NCBI GenBank assembly: GCA_000585055.1
Contig: JEMX01000059.1
Location: forward strand, 34,725-98,724
Reading direction: 5' to 3'
Origin: Candidatus Accumulibacter appositus
Lineage (GTDB): Bacteria > Pseudomonadota > Gammaproteobacteria > Burkholderiales > Rhodocyclaceae
Length of the DNA stretch: 64,000 nucleotides
Position numbers and translations under genes: made by a program. Shown here one piece after another: positions 26,311 to 34,077 of the stretch. The notes beneath the pieces were generated by a model that made no database searches, had not been told where the DNA came from, and saw only the letters and a program-made list of their open reading frames with translations. Positions within the stretch are counted from its first letter, which is position 1; the number at the start of each line of letters is the position of its first letter.

Positions 26311-26580
26311 TTATTTGCGCAGGCCGAGACGCTGAATCAGGCTGCGGTAGGAATCGACGTTGGTGCGCTTGAGGTAATCCAGCAACTTGCGGCGCCGGCT
26401 GACCATGCGCAGCAGACCGCGGCGCGAATGGTTATCCTTCTTGTGCTCGCGGAAGTGACCCGTAAGGTCGTTGATGCGGGCAGTAAGCAACGCGACCTGG
26501 ACTTCGGAAGAACCGGAGTCGCCAGCGGCACGCTGGTACTCGGCCATGATTTGAGCTTTCTGCTCAACATTGATCGCCAT
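26311..26580 (-). CDS. rpsO: 30S ribosomal protein S15
   Basis: An 89-aa primary 16S rRNA-binding protein of the small subunit platform. The sequence matches the family along its full length, including [31 protein letters not shown], and the C-terminal [11 protein letters not shown] and LIQRLGLRK. An AAAGAGAG ribosome-binding site precedes the ATG. It is the first gene of rpsO-pnp, with a plausible sigma-70 promoter about 100 bp upstream and a hairpin terminator after it. Confidence 0.97.
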   Translation of the reverse strand: MAINVEQKAQIMAEYQRAAGDSGSSEVQVALLTARINDLTGHFREHKKDNHSRRGLLRMVSRRRKLLDYLKRTNVDSYRSLIQRLGLRK

Positions 26581-26933
26581 GTCAAACTCTCTTTCTTAGA
26601 AACGGCGCAGCCCCAGTTTGATAGAGCCGACGCCAAATGGATGAAGGTGTTGATTCGCTCGGCGAAGCGAACCCGGAATTTTAGCGGTTGAGCGTCCCAG
26701 CGGCAAGCTGTAATACAGGCCGAGGAATTGCGCCTCGAGCCGGCTCGTCGTCCCCTGGCTGTCGATAGGGGCCGGTAGCTTCCTCGTTTGCCACATGGCC
26801 GGAGCGTCGGAAGAAGGGGAGCAACACGCGCACACGGGAGAAGTCGAGAACTGACAGCCACCGAGAGGATGAATGACGCATGGCTAGAGCTTGTGCCGGC
26901 GTCGCCGGAGGTTCTGGGAGAGCATGTCCCGCG
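26581..26933. other. Intergenic region upstream of rpsO
   Basis: These 353 bp hold the predicted rpsO promoter and leader in the part nearest rpsO. In the remainder I see no RNA gene and no convincing coding region; the short frames open here lack family similarity. Confidence 0.5.
26678..26706 (-). promoter_or_regulatory. Predicted sigma-70 promoter of rpsO
   Basis: On the minus strand TTGCCG is followed by a 17-bp spacer and TAAAAT. This would start transcription about 90 nt upstream of the rpsO start codon, leaving a leader in which S15 autoregulation could occur. Confidence 0.6.
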
Positions 26934-27494
26934 TCATGCGAAGCCGGGCAACCAACCGCTTTGCGGCGGCGTGCTCACCGCTTCCAACGTGCCCTGAAAC
27001 AAGGCTTCGATCACCGGCGCTTCGCGCCAGCGCTCATTCAGGAAGGTCAGCCCGATTTCTTCGACCAGTGCGCCTTGCCAGTAATGGTTGGCGATTTCGT
27101 CGAGCGTTGCCAGGCTCAGATTGTGCGGCAGGCGCAGGTAGTCCAGCCAGCTGGCGTCGTGAAACGAACAGACGTACGTTCCCTTGCTGCGCGCGGGCGT
27201 GAGGGTCTTGCCAAAAACGCGGGCCGGATGCTTGCTGCGGAAGGTTTCCGCGTCGACCCGGGTGGCAAAGAGCAGGACGGCGTGCAGGCGGCTTGGAAAG
27301 TGCTGGTAGAGCCGCTGTCGGAAGTACTCGAGGTGATACTCGGCAAAGTAGTTTTGAACGCTCGCCAGGCGGTCTTCACCGACAGCGTCGGCGAAGGGGT
27401 TGCCGACGAGAATGTCCCAGCCGGGCAGCTCGGCGTCGGCGTCCAGCCAGGCGTACAGTTCGAGCGGGCTGCTGTCCCTGAGCAGGTGATCCAT
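26934..27494 (-). CDS. Conserved hypothetical protein, function unknown
   Basis: A 186-aa protein I do not recognise. It has no signal peptide or membrane segment and is rich in aromatic and acidic residues. The central segment has the form YLEYFRQRLYQHFPSRLHAVLLF followed by TRVDAETFRSKHP; the C-terminal half contains YVCSFHDASWLDYLRLP and NHYWQGALVEEIGLTFLNE. The overall layout faintly recalls DUF2441-type proteins, but that is an impression only. The first ATG after the upstream ProQ-family gene is at 27494. The frame stays open upstream and encodes a CGRCQR segment with no canonical start before the neighbouring gene. It lies 73 bp downstream of the ProQ-family gene on the same strand and may be co-transcribed. 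Confidence 0.6.
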   Translation of the reverse strand: MDHLLRDSSPLELYAWLDADAELPGWDILVGNPFADAVGEDRLASVQNYFAEYHLEYFRQRLYQHFPSRLHAVLLFATRVDAETFRSKHPARVFGKTLTPARSKGTYVCSFHDASWLDYLRLPHNLSLATLDEIANHYWQGALVEEIGLTFLNERWREAPVIEALFQGTLEAVSTPPQSGWLPGFA

Positions 27495-27567
27495 GATCAG
27501 CGCGGAGCGCTGGCAGCGGCCGCAGTTTTCCCCTGCTCGCTGCCAGATGGTGCCGAGCGGCGGACGG

Positions 27568-28038
27568 TCATGTGTTGCGGCCGAACTTCTCGACGAGCTG
27601 GCCAAGCTTCGCTGCGTGCTGACGCTCCCGGGCTTCCGCCTGGCGTTGCAGCTGGCGTTGTTCGGCCTGTTTCTGGAGCCGCTCCTTGACCAGTTTGGCG
27701 GCATGCAGGCGCTGCTCTGGCGTGATTTCGCCCGCTGGCTGACCGTCGAGGTCGACGCGGGCAGTCGCCTTTTCGCTGGCCTTCAGGTAGCGCAGCGAGT
27801 GCGTGTGGATGCCCAGAGCGATACGCAAGGGCTTGCGCTCGATGCCCGGCAGTCGCGCCATGAGCTGCTTGTCGATGCCGATGGCCAGCGGCTGGCAGCT
27901 GCGGAAGACCGGGAATTCTTCCTGCAGTTCCTTGAGCAGCTGGCGGGCATTCTGGCTGGGGAGCGCTTTGTGGGTCGGGTTTGTGGCCGGATTGCCGGCT
28001 TCCGGCGTGGTTTCCGGGCTGGGTGTGGGTGTCGTCAT
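27568..28038 (-). CDS. ProQ/FinO-domain RNA chaperone
   Basis: A 156-aa protein. After a Thr/Pro-rich N-terminal tail of about 30 residues comes a ProQ/FinO domain (ARQLLKELQEEFPVF, PLAIGIDKQL, RIALGIHTHSLRYLKA). A Gln/Arg/Ala-rich basic coiled segment follows (RLQKQAEQRQLQRQAEARER). Proteins of this family bind structured sRNAs and mRNA 3' ends. I chose ATG 28038; a TTG at 28068 would add ten residues. The length and N-terminal domain placement fit the short betaproteobacterial ProQ-like proteins better than enterobacterial ProQ, which has an extra C-terminal Tudor-like domain. Confidence 0.85.
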   Translation of the reverse strand: MTTPTPSPETTPEAGNPATNPTHKALPSQNARQLLKELQEEFPVFRSCQPLAIGIDKQLMARLPGIERKPLRIALGIHTHSLRYLKASEKATARVDLDGQPAGEITPEQRLHAAKLVKERLQKQAEQRQLQRQAEARERQHAAKLGQLVEKFGRNT

Positions 28039-28200
28039 GAATGGTGTGCTTACGTGTGCTTTGCGCAAAGGCGAAAAAGGGAGAAAAGCCGAGGAGAAAA
28101 GGCTAGGAACAAAAGGCGCGCGAGTGGTGAGTGCGCGGAGTCCGTGGAGCGCGGGGAGTGCGTCCGAATTGCCGAGGGCGGCAGCGTGGTTGTGGGGAAC

Positions 28201-30186
28201 TCAGAAATGAATTCCCCGCATCATCTGCGAGAACGCGAGCTGGTCTGCCGTTTGCGGCGTCGAGTCGCCCGCTTTGTGCATGGCGGCGCTGGAATCGCTA
28301 AACATGCGGAAGCTGGTGTTCATCATGATTTGCGCGGCCTTCGGTGTCAGCGAGTGCAGCAAGGCGCCAAAAATGCCCAGTCGAGTGGCGATACGCACCG
28401 GTTTGTGGATGATCGCTTCGACGATCAGGTCGGCGGCCTCTTCCGGCGACAGCGTCGGGACCTGCTCGTAGATCTTCGTTGGCGCAATCATTGGCGTGCG
28501 GACCAGTGGCATGTTGATGGTCGTGAATTCGATACCGCGGTCGGTAAACTCGGAGGCGGCGCAGCGCGTCCAGGCGTCCATCGCCGCTTTCGAGGCGACG
28601 TAGGCAGAAAAGCGCGGGGCGTTGGTGAGGACGCCGATCGAGGAGATGTTGATCACCTGTCCCTTGCGCTTGGCCAGCATTCCGGGCAGCAGGCCCATGG
28701 TCAGTCGCAGCGCGCCGAAATAGTTCACTTCCATCGTACGTTCGAAATCGTGGAAGCGATCGAAGGAATTCTCGATGCCACGACGAATCGAGCGCCCGGC
28801 GTTGTTGACCAAGAAGTCGACGCCTCCGTGTTCTTCGCTGAGGGTTTTTACGAGGGCGTCACATTGTTCCTTGTCGGCGATGTCGACCGCATGCGTGATC
28901 AGTTGCAGACCGGCGGCCTCGAATTCCCGGCGGGTTTCGTCGAGAGTCTGTTGATCGCGGGCGATGGTGACCGCGATCGCCCCGGCCTCGGCCATCTTGC
29001 GGATGGTCGCCCGACCGATCCCGGACGAGCCGCCGGTGACCAGCACCACCTTGCCTTCGACCTGGCCTCGCAAGGTGCGATCGATGAACAGGTCCGGATC
29101 GAGGTTGCGTTCCCAGTAGTCCCACAGGCGCCAGGCGTAGCTGTCGAGCGGCGGCACGTTGATACCGCTGCCTTTCAGTGCGCGCTGCGTTTCGCGGCAG
29201 TCGAAGCGGGTCGGGTAGTTGATGAAGTCGAGGATGTCGTCGGGCAGGCCGAGGTCCTTCATGACCGCGCTGCGGATGCGTCGCACCGGTGTCAGGGCGA
29301 ACATGGCCTTGCGTACCGAGCGTGGAATGAAGCCGAGCAGGGCGGCATTGATGCGCATCGCCATTTCCGGCGCGTGCGCAGCGCGTGCAAAGGTGTTGAG
29401 CAGGTCGCCGACGCGCATCGGTGTCGGGTCGGTGAGGTGGAAGCACTGACCGTCTTCGTTTTCGAGGTGGGCGATGTGGTCCATCGCGGCGACCACGAAG
29501 TCGACCGGTACGACGTTGATGCGCCCACCTTCGATACCAATCGTGGGCATCCACGCCGGAAAGGTCTTGCGGATCTTCTGAATCAGCTTGAAGAAGTAGT
29601 AGGGGCCGTCGATCTTGTCCATCTCGCCGGTCCGTGAGTCGCCGACGACGATTGCCGGACGGAAGACGCGCCACGGGATCTTGCACTCCGTGCGCACGAT
29701 GGCTTCGGAATCGTGTTTGGTGCGAAAGTAAGGGTTTTCGAGATTTTCCGCTTCATCGAACATGTCTTCGCGAAAGAGGCCCTCGAAAAGTCCGGCTGCG
29801 GCGATCGAGCTGACCAGGTGGAAATGCTTGGCGGCGATCTCCTCGGCCAGCTGCACAGTGTTGCGCGTGCCGTCGACATTTGCCCGCTGTTGCGCCTCGG
29901 CGCTGGCCTTGAGGTCATAGACGGCGGCCAGGTGAAAAAAGTGATCGACCTTGCCTTTCAGTTTGCGAAGATCGGCCTTCGAGATCCCCAGCTTGGCCTG
30001 CGTCAGGTCGCCGACGACTGCGATCACCCGCTTGTCGTCGCAGTTCCAGTATTCGTACAATTCCTGGAGGCGGTCCGATTCGATGCTGCGCACGAGGAAG
30101 TAGACCACCGCGCCTGGACGGGCCAGCAGTCTTGCGACCAGCCGCTTGCCGATGAAACCAGTGGCGCCCGTAAGGAAGTAATTCAT
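28201..30186 (-). CDS. Two-domain fatty acyl-CoA reductase (alcohol-forming)
   Basis: A 661-aa protein with two Rossmann domains. The N-terminal one resembles thioester reductases: GATGFIG at 7-13, VGDLTQ, and Y153-xxx-K157. The C-terminal short-chain dehydrogenase domain has TGGSSGIG at 384-391, NNAGR, ISS and Y529-xxx-K533. This length and fusion match the alcohol-forming acyl-CoA reductases of Marinobacter, which reduce acyl-CoA through aldehyde to fatty alcohol with NADPH. A GGAGAC site precedes ATG 30186. It is divergent from the phasin gene. With the wax ester synthase 4 kb away it could supply the alcohol half of wax esters. The substrate range is inference. Confidence 0.85.
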   Translation of the reverse strand: MNYFLTGATGFIGKRLVARLLARPGAVVYFLVRSIESDRLQELYEYWNCDDKRVIAVVGDLTQAKLGISKADLRKLKGKVDHFFHLAAVYDLKASAEAQQRANVDGTRNTVQLAEEIAAKHFHLVSSIAAAGLFEGLFREDMFDEAENLENPYFRTKHDSEAIVRTECKIPWRVFRPAIVVGDSRTGEMDKIDGPYYFFKLIQKIRKTFPAWMPTIGIEGGRINVVPVDFVVAAMDHIAHLENEDGQCFHLTDPTPMRVGDLLNTFARAAHAPEMAMRINAALLGFIPRSVRKAMFALTPVRRIRSAVMKDLGLPDDILDFINYPTRFDCRETQRALKGSGINVPPLDSYAWRLWDYWERNLDPDLFIDRTLRGQVEGKVVLVTGGSSGIGRATIRKMAEAGAIAVTIARDQQTLDETRREFEAAGLQLITHAVDIADKEQCDALVKTLSEEHGGVDFLVNNAGRSIRRGIENSFDRFHDFERTMEVNYFGALRLTMGLLPGMLAKRKGQVINISSIGVLTNAPRFSAYVASKAAMDAWTRCAASEFTDRGIEFTTINMPLVRTPMIAPTKIYEQVPTLSPEEAADLIVEAIIHKPVRIATRLGIFGALLHSLTPKAAQIMMNTSFRMFSDSSAAMHKAGDSTPQTADQLAFSQMMRGIHF

Positions 30187-30246
30187 TGCTGTCTCCAGAA
30201 ATTCATGGCTTTTTTGTGTATTGGGTCGTTGCTCGACGGTCGGTCG

Positions 30247-30300
30247 CTAGAGGCGACACTCTAGGCCTTTAGTGTGCGTCCTCTAGATATTGTCACTAGA
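30247..30300. promoter_or_regulatory. Pair of CTAG-centred inverted repeats, candidate operators
   Basis: CTAGAG-N6-CTCTAG lies at 30247-30264 and TCTAG-N9-CTAGA at 30282-30300. They sit in the 178-bp divergent region between the acyl-CoA reductase and phasin genes. Four CTAG tetramers in 53 bp is striking in a GC-rich proteobacterial genome where CTAG is generally rare. The arrangement suits a dimeric repressor; the TetR protein encoded at 32614 is an obvious candidate by proximity only. Confidence 0.5.
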
Positions 30301-30364
30301 CTGGCTTTCCAGGGCAAGCGAAAAAGCTTGTCACCTTTTGATCAGTACCTTCAAGGAGATGAAC

Positions 30365-30946
30365 ATGGGCAAGAAACTCAAAGAACTGGCGGGTGACGCC
30401 AAGGAAAACCAGCTGGCATCAACGGTCAAGGAATCTGCCCAGCAAATCTGGCTGGCGGGTCTCGGTGCCTTTGCCAAGGCACAGGAAGAGGGCGGCAAGG
30501 TGTTCGACGCGCTGGTCAAGGAAGGCGAGAGCATTCAGGCCAAGACCCGCAAGGTGACCGATGAAAAAATCGCCGACGTCGCCGGCAAGGCGACTGGGAC
30601 CTGGGACCGCCTCGAGCAGGTGTTCGAGGATCGTGTGGCGCGGGCGCTGGGAAGCCTCGGCGTGCCGAGCAAGCAGGACATCGATCGCTTGTCCCGACGC
30701 GTTGTTGAGTTGAGCGCCGCGGTACAGGCGCTGACCGAAGGGCAGCCTGCCGCCAAGCCGGCCAGTCCCCGGACAGCGGTCAAGTCGGCCACGCAGGCGG
30801 CGGCGAGCGCTGCACAAGCGGTTACCGCTGCCGCCAAGCCGGCGGCCCGCAAACCCGCGGTACGGAAAGCAGCGGCGGCGAAGCCGGCGGCGCCGGTCAC
30901 CCCCGCCGATGTGCTGAATACGCTTCCCACGAGCAGCGCCGAGTAA
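30365..30946 (+). CDS. Phasin family protein (PhaI/PhaF-like)
   Basis: A 193-aa polyhydroxyalkanoate granule-associated protein. The N-terminal phasin domain is amphipathic (ESAQQIWLAGLGAFAKAQEEGGKVFDALVKEG) and is followed by a helical segment with heptads. The C-terminal third is an Ala/Lys/Pro-rich histone H1-like tail (AAKPAARKPAVRKAAAAKPA), as in PhaF proteins that also bind DNA. AAGGAG lies six bases before ATG 30365, which decides that start over the ATG at 30359. It is divergent from the acyl-CoA reductase. Coating wax ester bodies as well as PHA is possible but unproven. Confidence 0.9.
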   Translation: MGKKLKELAGDAKENQLASTVKESAQQIWLAGLGAFAKAQEEGGKVFDALVKEGESIQAKTRKVTDEKIADVAGKATGTWDRLEQVFEDRVARALGSLGVPSKQDIDRLSRRVVELSAAVQALTEGQPAAKPASPRTAVKSATQAAASAAQAVTAAAKPAARKPAVRKAAAAKPAAPVTPADVLNTLPTSSAE

Positions 30947-31138
30947 TCCGGCCGCCAGCTTGCGGTGCCCGGTTCTTGAACGACTTCTGGCTCCGTAAGC
31001 TGCTGCGTGCCGAATTTTTTTGAGCGCAGTCGGTTCAGTACGGGAGGGCGGGTCTCGCCTGGTGCACCCTATCCGCGTGACGCGCGGATCATCGGCGCGC
31101 CTTTTGGCGCGACGACGGACCGCGCCTTGTTCAATCTC

Positions 31139-31185
31139 GCGGTCATGACAGTCGAGCCACCCCGGATCATGAACGTCATGACCGC
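31139..31185. repeat. 11-bp perfect inverted repeat
   Basis: GCGGTCATGAC at 31139-31149 and its exact complement GTCATGACCGC at 31175-31185 are separated by 25 bp. They lie between the phasin and patatin genes. The core GGTCATGAC also occurs near 23159 and (as GTCATGACC) near 48023. This could be an operator or a dispersed-repeat end. Confidence 0.6.
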
Positions 31186-31197
31186 CCCCTTCCCGAA

Positions 31198-31223
31198 CCC
31201 TTCTCCCGCAGAGGGGAGAAGGG
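31198..31223. repeat. REP-like hairpin
   Basis: CCCTTCTCCC-GCAGAG-GGGAGAAGGG is a 10-bp perfect stem with a 6-nt loop, 45 bp before the patatin gene. A related sequence (CCCTTCTCACCG...GGAGAAGAG) lies at about 47950-47988, so it may be a small dispersed palindrome family. Apart from this hairpin and the 31139 repeat, the 322-bp gap from 30947 shows nothing recognisable. Confidence 0.6.
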
Positions 31224-31268
31224 GGCTTCGTGAGTCGCTTGCGCGACTTTCACATTAAGGGGTAGCCC

Positions 31269-32486
31269 ATGACTGCGACACGCAGGCCTGCAAAGATCGC
31301 GCTGGCGCTCGCCGGCGGCGGTCCGGTGGGCGGAATCTACGAAGTTGGCGCGATGGCCGCCCTGGCCGAGGCGCTGGAAGGCGTCGATTTCACCGAGTTT
31401 GACATCTACGTCGGTGTCAGCTCAGGGGCCTTGCTTGCCGCTTCCGTCGCCAACGGACTTGGACCTGCGGCCCTGGCGCGGATGCTGGTCGAGAACGATA
31501 CCAACGAGGTTTTCGACCCGGGATTGCTGTTGCGGCCAGCTTTCGGTGAATACCTTCGGCGTGCCCTGTCGGTGCCGGCGCTGTTCTGGTCATCGCTGCG
31601 ACAGTACCTTTCCGATCCCTGGCATTTGCGGCTGCTCGAGGCGTTTCAGGGCCTCAGCCATGCCATTCCGACCGGCGTCTTCAACAACGCCGGCATTGAT
31701 CAACTGCTCGCGAAGCTGTTTTCGAGCGGCGGGCGAAGCAACGATTTTCGCCAGCTCAAGCACCAGTTGTTTCTGATCGCCACCGACCTCGACACCGGCG
31801 AGTCCGTGGCCTTCGGCTCGGCGGGGCACGACGAGGTGCCGATTTCCGTCGCCGTGCAGGCCAGCGCCGCCTTGCCGGGTCTGTTTCCGCCAGTCAGGAT
31901 CGGCGAGCGCTATTTCGTCGATGGCGCCCTGATCAAGACCCTGCACGCCTCGGTCGCCCTGCACGAGGGGGCCGGACTGGTGATCTGCATCAATCCCCTG
32001 GTGCCCTTTGATTCTCGCCTGGCGGCCCAGCGGTCGGCACACGAACAGCCGACGCCGGCGCCTGCACACCTGGTTGAGGGCGGCTTGCCGGTCGTTCTGG
32101 CGCAGACTTTTCGTGCCATCATCCACTCGCGAATGCGCACCGGCATGGATCGCTACCGGCTTGAGTTCAAGGACTCCGATGTGCTGCTCTTCGAACCGAC
32201 GCGCGACGATGCCGACATGTTCTTCACCAATGTTTTCAGTTATCGTGGCCGTAGTCGCCTCTGCGAGCATGCTTACCAGCGCACCCGCAAGGACCTCTAT
32301 CAGCGCCGCCATGAGCTGCAACCGCTGTTCGAGCGGCATGGCATTCGTTTGAACCTCGGCGTGCTCAAGGATCACACCCGCTCCTTGCTATCACGCAGGC
32401 GCCGCCCGGATCTGGCCAGCAGCGCCAGCGCGCTGGATTCGTCCTTGCGCGATCTGGAGCTCTGGCTACAGGCGCACAAAGGCTGA
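31269..32486 (+). CDS. Patatin-like phospholipase/lipase
   Basis: A 405-aa acyl hydrolase. The oxyanion-hole loop is GGGPVGG (16-22), the nucleophile elbow is GVSSG (49-53, Ser51), and the dyad aspartate is in DGA (Asp218). The region around ASAALPGLFPPV and YFVDGAL is typical of bacterial patatins. There is no signal peptide, so a cytoplasmic or membrane-surface role is likely. AAGGGG precedes ATG 31269. It is followed on the same strand by the TetR regulator. Within a wax ester/PHA cluster it could act as a depolymerase or lipid-body lipase; that is inferred from position only. Confidence 0.88.
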   Translation: MTATRRPAKIALALAGGGPVGGIYEVGAMAALAEALEGVDFTEFDIYVGVSSGALLAASVANGLGPAALARMLVENDTNEVFDPGLLLRPAFGEYLRRALSVPALFWSSLRQYLSDPWHLRLLEAFQGLSHAIPTGVFNNAGIDQLLAKLFSSGGRSNDFRQLKHQLFLIATDLDTGESVAFGSAGHDEVPISVAVQASAALPGLFPPVRIGERYFVDGALIKTLHASVALHEGAGLVICINPLVPFDSRLAAQRSAHEQPTPAPAHLVEGGLPVVLAQTFRAIIHSRMRTGMDRYRLEFKDSDVLLFEPTRDDADMFFTNVFSYRGRSRLCEHAYQRTRKDLYQRRHELQPLFERHGIRLNLGVLKDHTRSLLSRRRRPDLASSASALDSSLRDLELWLQAHKG

Positions 32487-32613
32487 TCGTTTCGCTCAGC
32501 GTTGCGATCGCTGCTCTGGCATGCAGGTGGGCGGCGTTTCCTGCACGTTTCCTGCGCTTTCCGGGGGTGCTATGCTGATCGTTGTCGACAATCAGGATCG
32601 CCATGGGGTGCTG

Positions 32614-33261
32614 ATGGAAAAAAAGCCGAAGCGGCGGACCCGCGAGAGAATCGTCGAGACCAGCCTGCGGCTGTTCAACGACTTTGGTGAGCCGAACGTG
32701 ACGACGACGGTTGTTGCCGACGAGATGAACATCAGTCCCGGCAACCTCTATTACCACTTCCATAACAAAGACGAGATCATCGAGGAGATTTTCGTCGTTT
32801 TCGAGCGCGAGATCGAGGAAACGCTGGCCGCGCCGACGCGGCGCCTGGCTGATGTGGAAGACATCTGGTTGTTCCTGCACCTGCTGTTCGAACAGATCTG
32901 GAAGTATCGCTTCTTCTATCGCGACCTGAACGATTTGCTGACGCGTAATCGCCTTCTCGAAATCCATTTCAAGCAGATCATGGCGCACAAGGTGCACACC
33001 GCGACGATCCTCTGCGAGGGTCTGGTGTCGACCGGTGTGATGCGCGCGACGACCCAGGAAGTGCGTGCCCTGGCGACCAATGTGGCGGTGCTTGCCAGTT
33101 ACTGGCTGTCTTTCGAGTACGCTTGCGATCCGCGCGGCAAGGTCGAGAGTGGTCGCATCGGACGCGGCGTGTATCAGGTGATGGCAATGTTTTCGCCATT
33201 CCTGCTCGATGAAGCGAAAGGCTTGCTCGAAAAGTTGTCACGCGAGTATCTCAAACCGTAA
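32614..33261 (+). CDS. TetR family transcriptional regulator
   Basis: A 215-aa DNA-binding regulator. The N-terminal helix-turn-helix runs RTRERIVETSLRLFNDFGE to NISPGNLYYHFHNKDEI, a strong TetR signature. The C-terminal ligand domain is helical and rich in aromatic residues (LFEQIWKYRFFYRDLNDLL), compatible with a hydrophobic ligand such as acyl-CoA. I chose ATG 32614 because homologous regulators begin a few residues before RRTRERI. ATG 32572, which has a GGGGG stretch upstream, would add 14 residues. It lies between the patatin and TPR-like genes and is the likely local regulator of the lipid genes. Confidence 0.88.
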   Translation: MEKKPKRRTRERIVETSLRLFNDFGEPNVTTTVVADEMNISPGNLYYHFHNKDEIIEEIFVVFEREIEETLAAPTRRLADVEDIWLFLHLLFEQIWKYRFFYRDLNDLLTRNRLLEIHFKQIMAHKVHTATILCEGLVSTGVMRATTQEVRALATNVAVLASYWLSFEYACDPRGKVESGRIGRGVYQVMAMFSPFLLDEAKGLLEKLSREYLKP

Positions 33262-33303
33262 GCAGCGGCGCCTGGCGAGCTGGCACGAATATGGAGGAAG
33301 ATC

Positions 33304-34077
33304 ATGGCATGGAAGAAGTTTCCCTACCCCGAGAAAGCCTATGGCTATCCTGGCGCTGCGCTGCAGAAGAACTGGGCACGTCTGCACCGCGGCGATTGCG
33401 AGCCGTTTCCCGAGGATCCGAAAGTCCAGGACGCGTGGCGCAGTTATCACGCAGGTGACTTTGGCAAGGCGGTCGAGGCGGGCCTGGCTTGTGGTCTTGC
33501 CGGCTACAACGCGGCCAACAAGGCCGCCGCCATTTACGCGAACTACCTCGAGACCGATGACGAACGCAAGTGCAGCCTACTGCTCGATGTTGCCCGGCGC
33601 TGCGAAGAGCAGCAGGAAGAAGCGCCGACGGACGCCAATGCCTGGTACCTGCACGCCTATGCGCTGGGCCGTTACAGCCAGAGCATTTCGGTGGTCAAGG
33701 CGCTGGCGCAGGGCCTGGGTGGCAAGATCAAGCACAGTCTGACGCGGGCGATCGAACTCGAGCCGCGGCACGCCGACGCGCAGGTCGCTCTCGGCGCCTA
33801 CCATGCGGAGGTGCTCGACAAGGTCGGGGCGATGGTCGGCGGGCTCACCTATGGGGCCAAGAAGAGTATTGGCAACGAGCTTCTCGAAGCGGCGCTAAAG
33901 CTAAACCCCGATTCCGCGATCACCCGTATCGAGTGTGCGAATGCTTTGGTGATGATGTTTGGCAAGGCGAAAATGAAGGACGCCGAACGCCTCTATCAGG
34001 AAGCCGCGGACTTCGTGGCCATGGATGCGATGGAGCGGCTTGACGTCGAAGCTGCGCGTGCCGAACTGGCCGATTGA
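33304..34077 (+). CDS. TPR-like hypothetical protein
   Basis: A 257-aa helical protein starting MAWKKFPYPEKAYGY, with a strong GGAGGAAG site before ATG 33304. No signal peptide is seen. Helix pairs such as DAWRSYHAGDFGKAVEAGLA and HADAQVALGAYHAEVL resemble degenerate tetratricopeptide repeats, implying a scaffold role. The glycine-rich stretches between the helices are unusual for a plain TPR. It follows the TetR gene by 42 bp, so the two are probably co-transcribed. Its 3' end overlaps the 3' end of the convergent wax ester synthase gene by 82 bp. Specific function unknown. Confidence 0.78.
   Translation: MAWKKFPYPEKAYGYPGAALQKNWARLHRGDCEPFPEDPKVQDAWRSYHAGDFGKAVEAGLACGLAGYNAANKAAAIYANYLETDDERKCSLLLDVARRCEEQQEEAPTDANAWYLHAYALGRYSQSISVVKALAQGLGGKIKHSLTRAIELEPRHADAQVALGAYHAEVLDKVGAMVGGLTYGAKKSIGNELLEAALKLNPDSAITRIECANALVMMFGKAKMKDAERLYQEAADFVAMDAMERLDVEAARAELAD

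Noticed and set aside
26596..26835. Possible 79-aa minus-strand gene upstream of rpsO
   Set aside because: It overlaps the predicted rpsO promoter and leader, has no recognisable domain and no clear ribosome-binding site.
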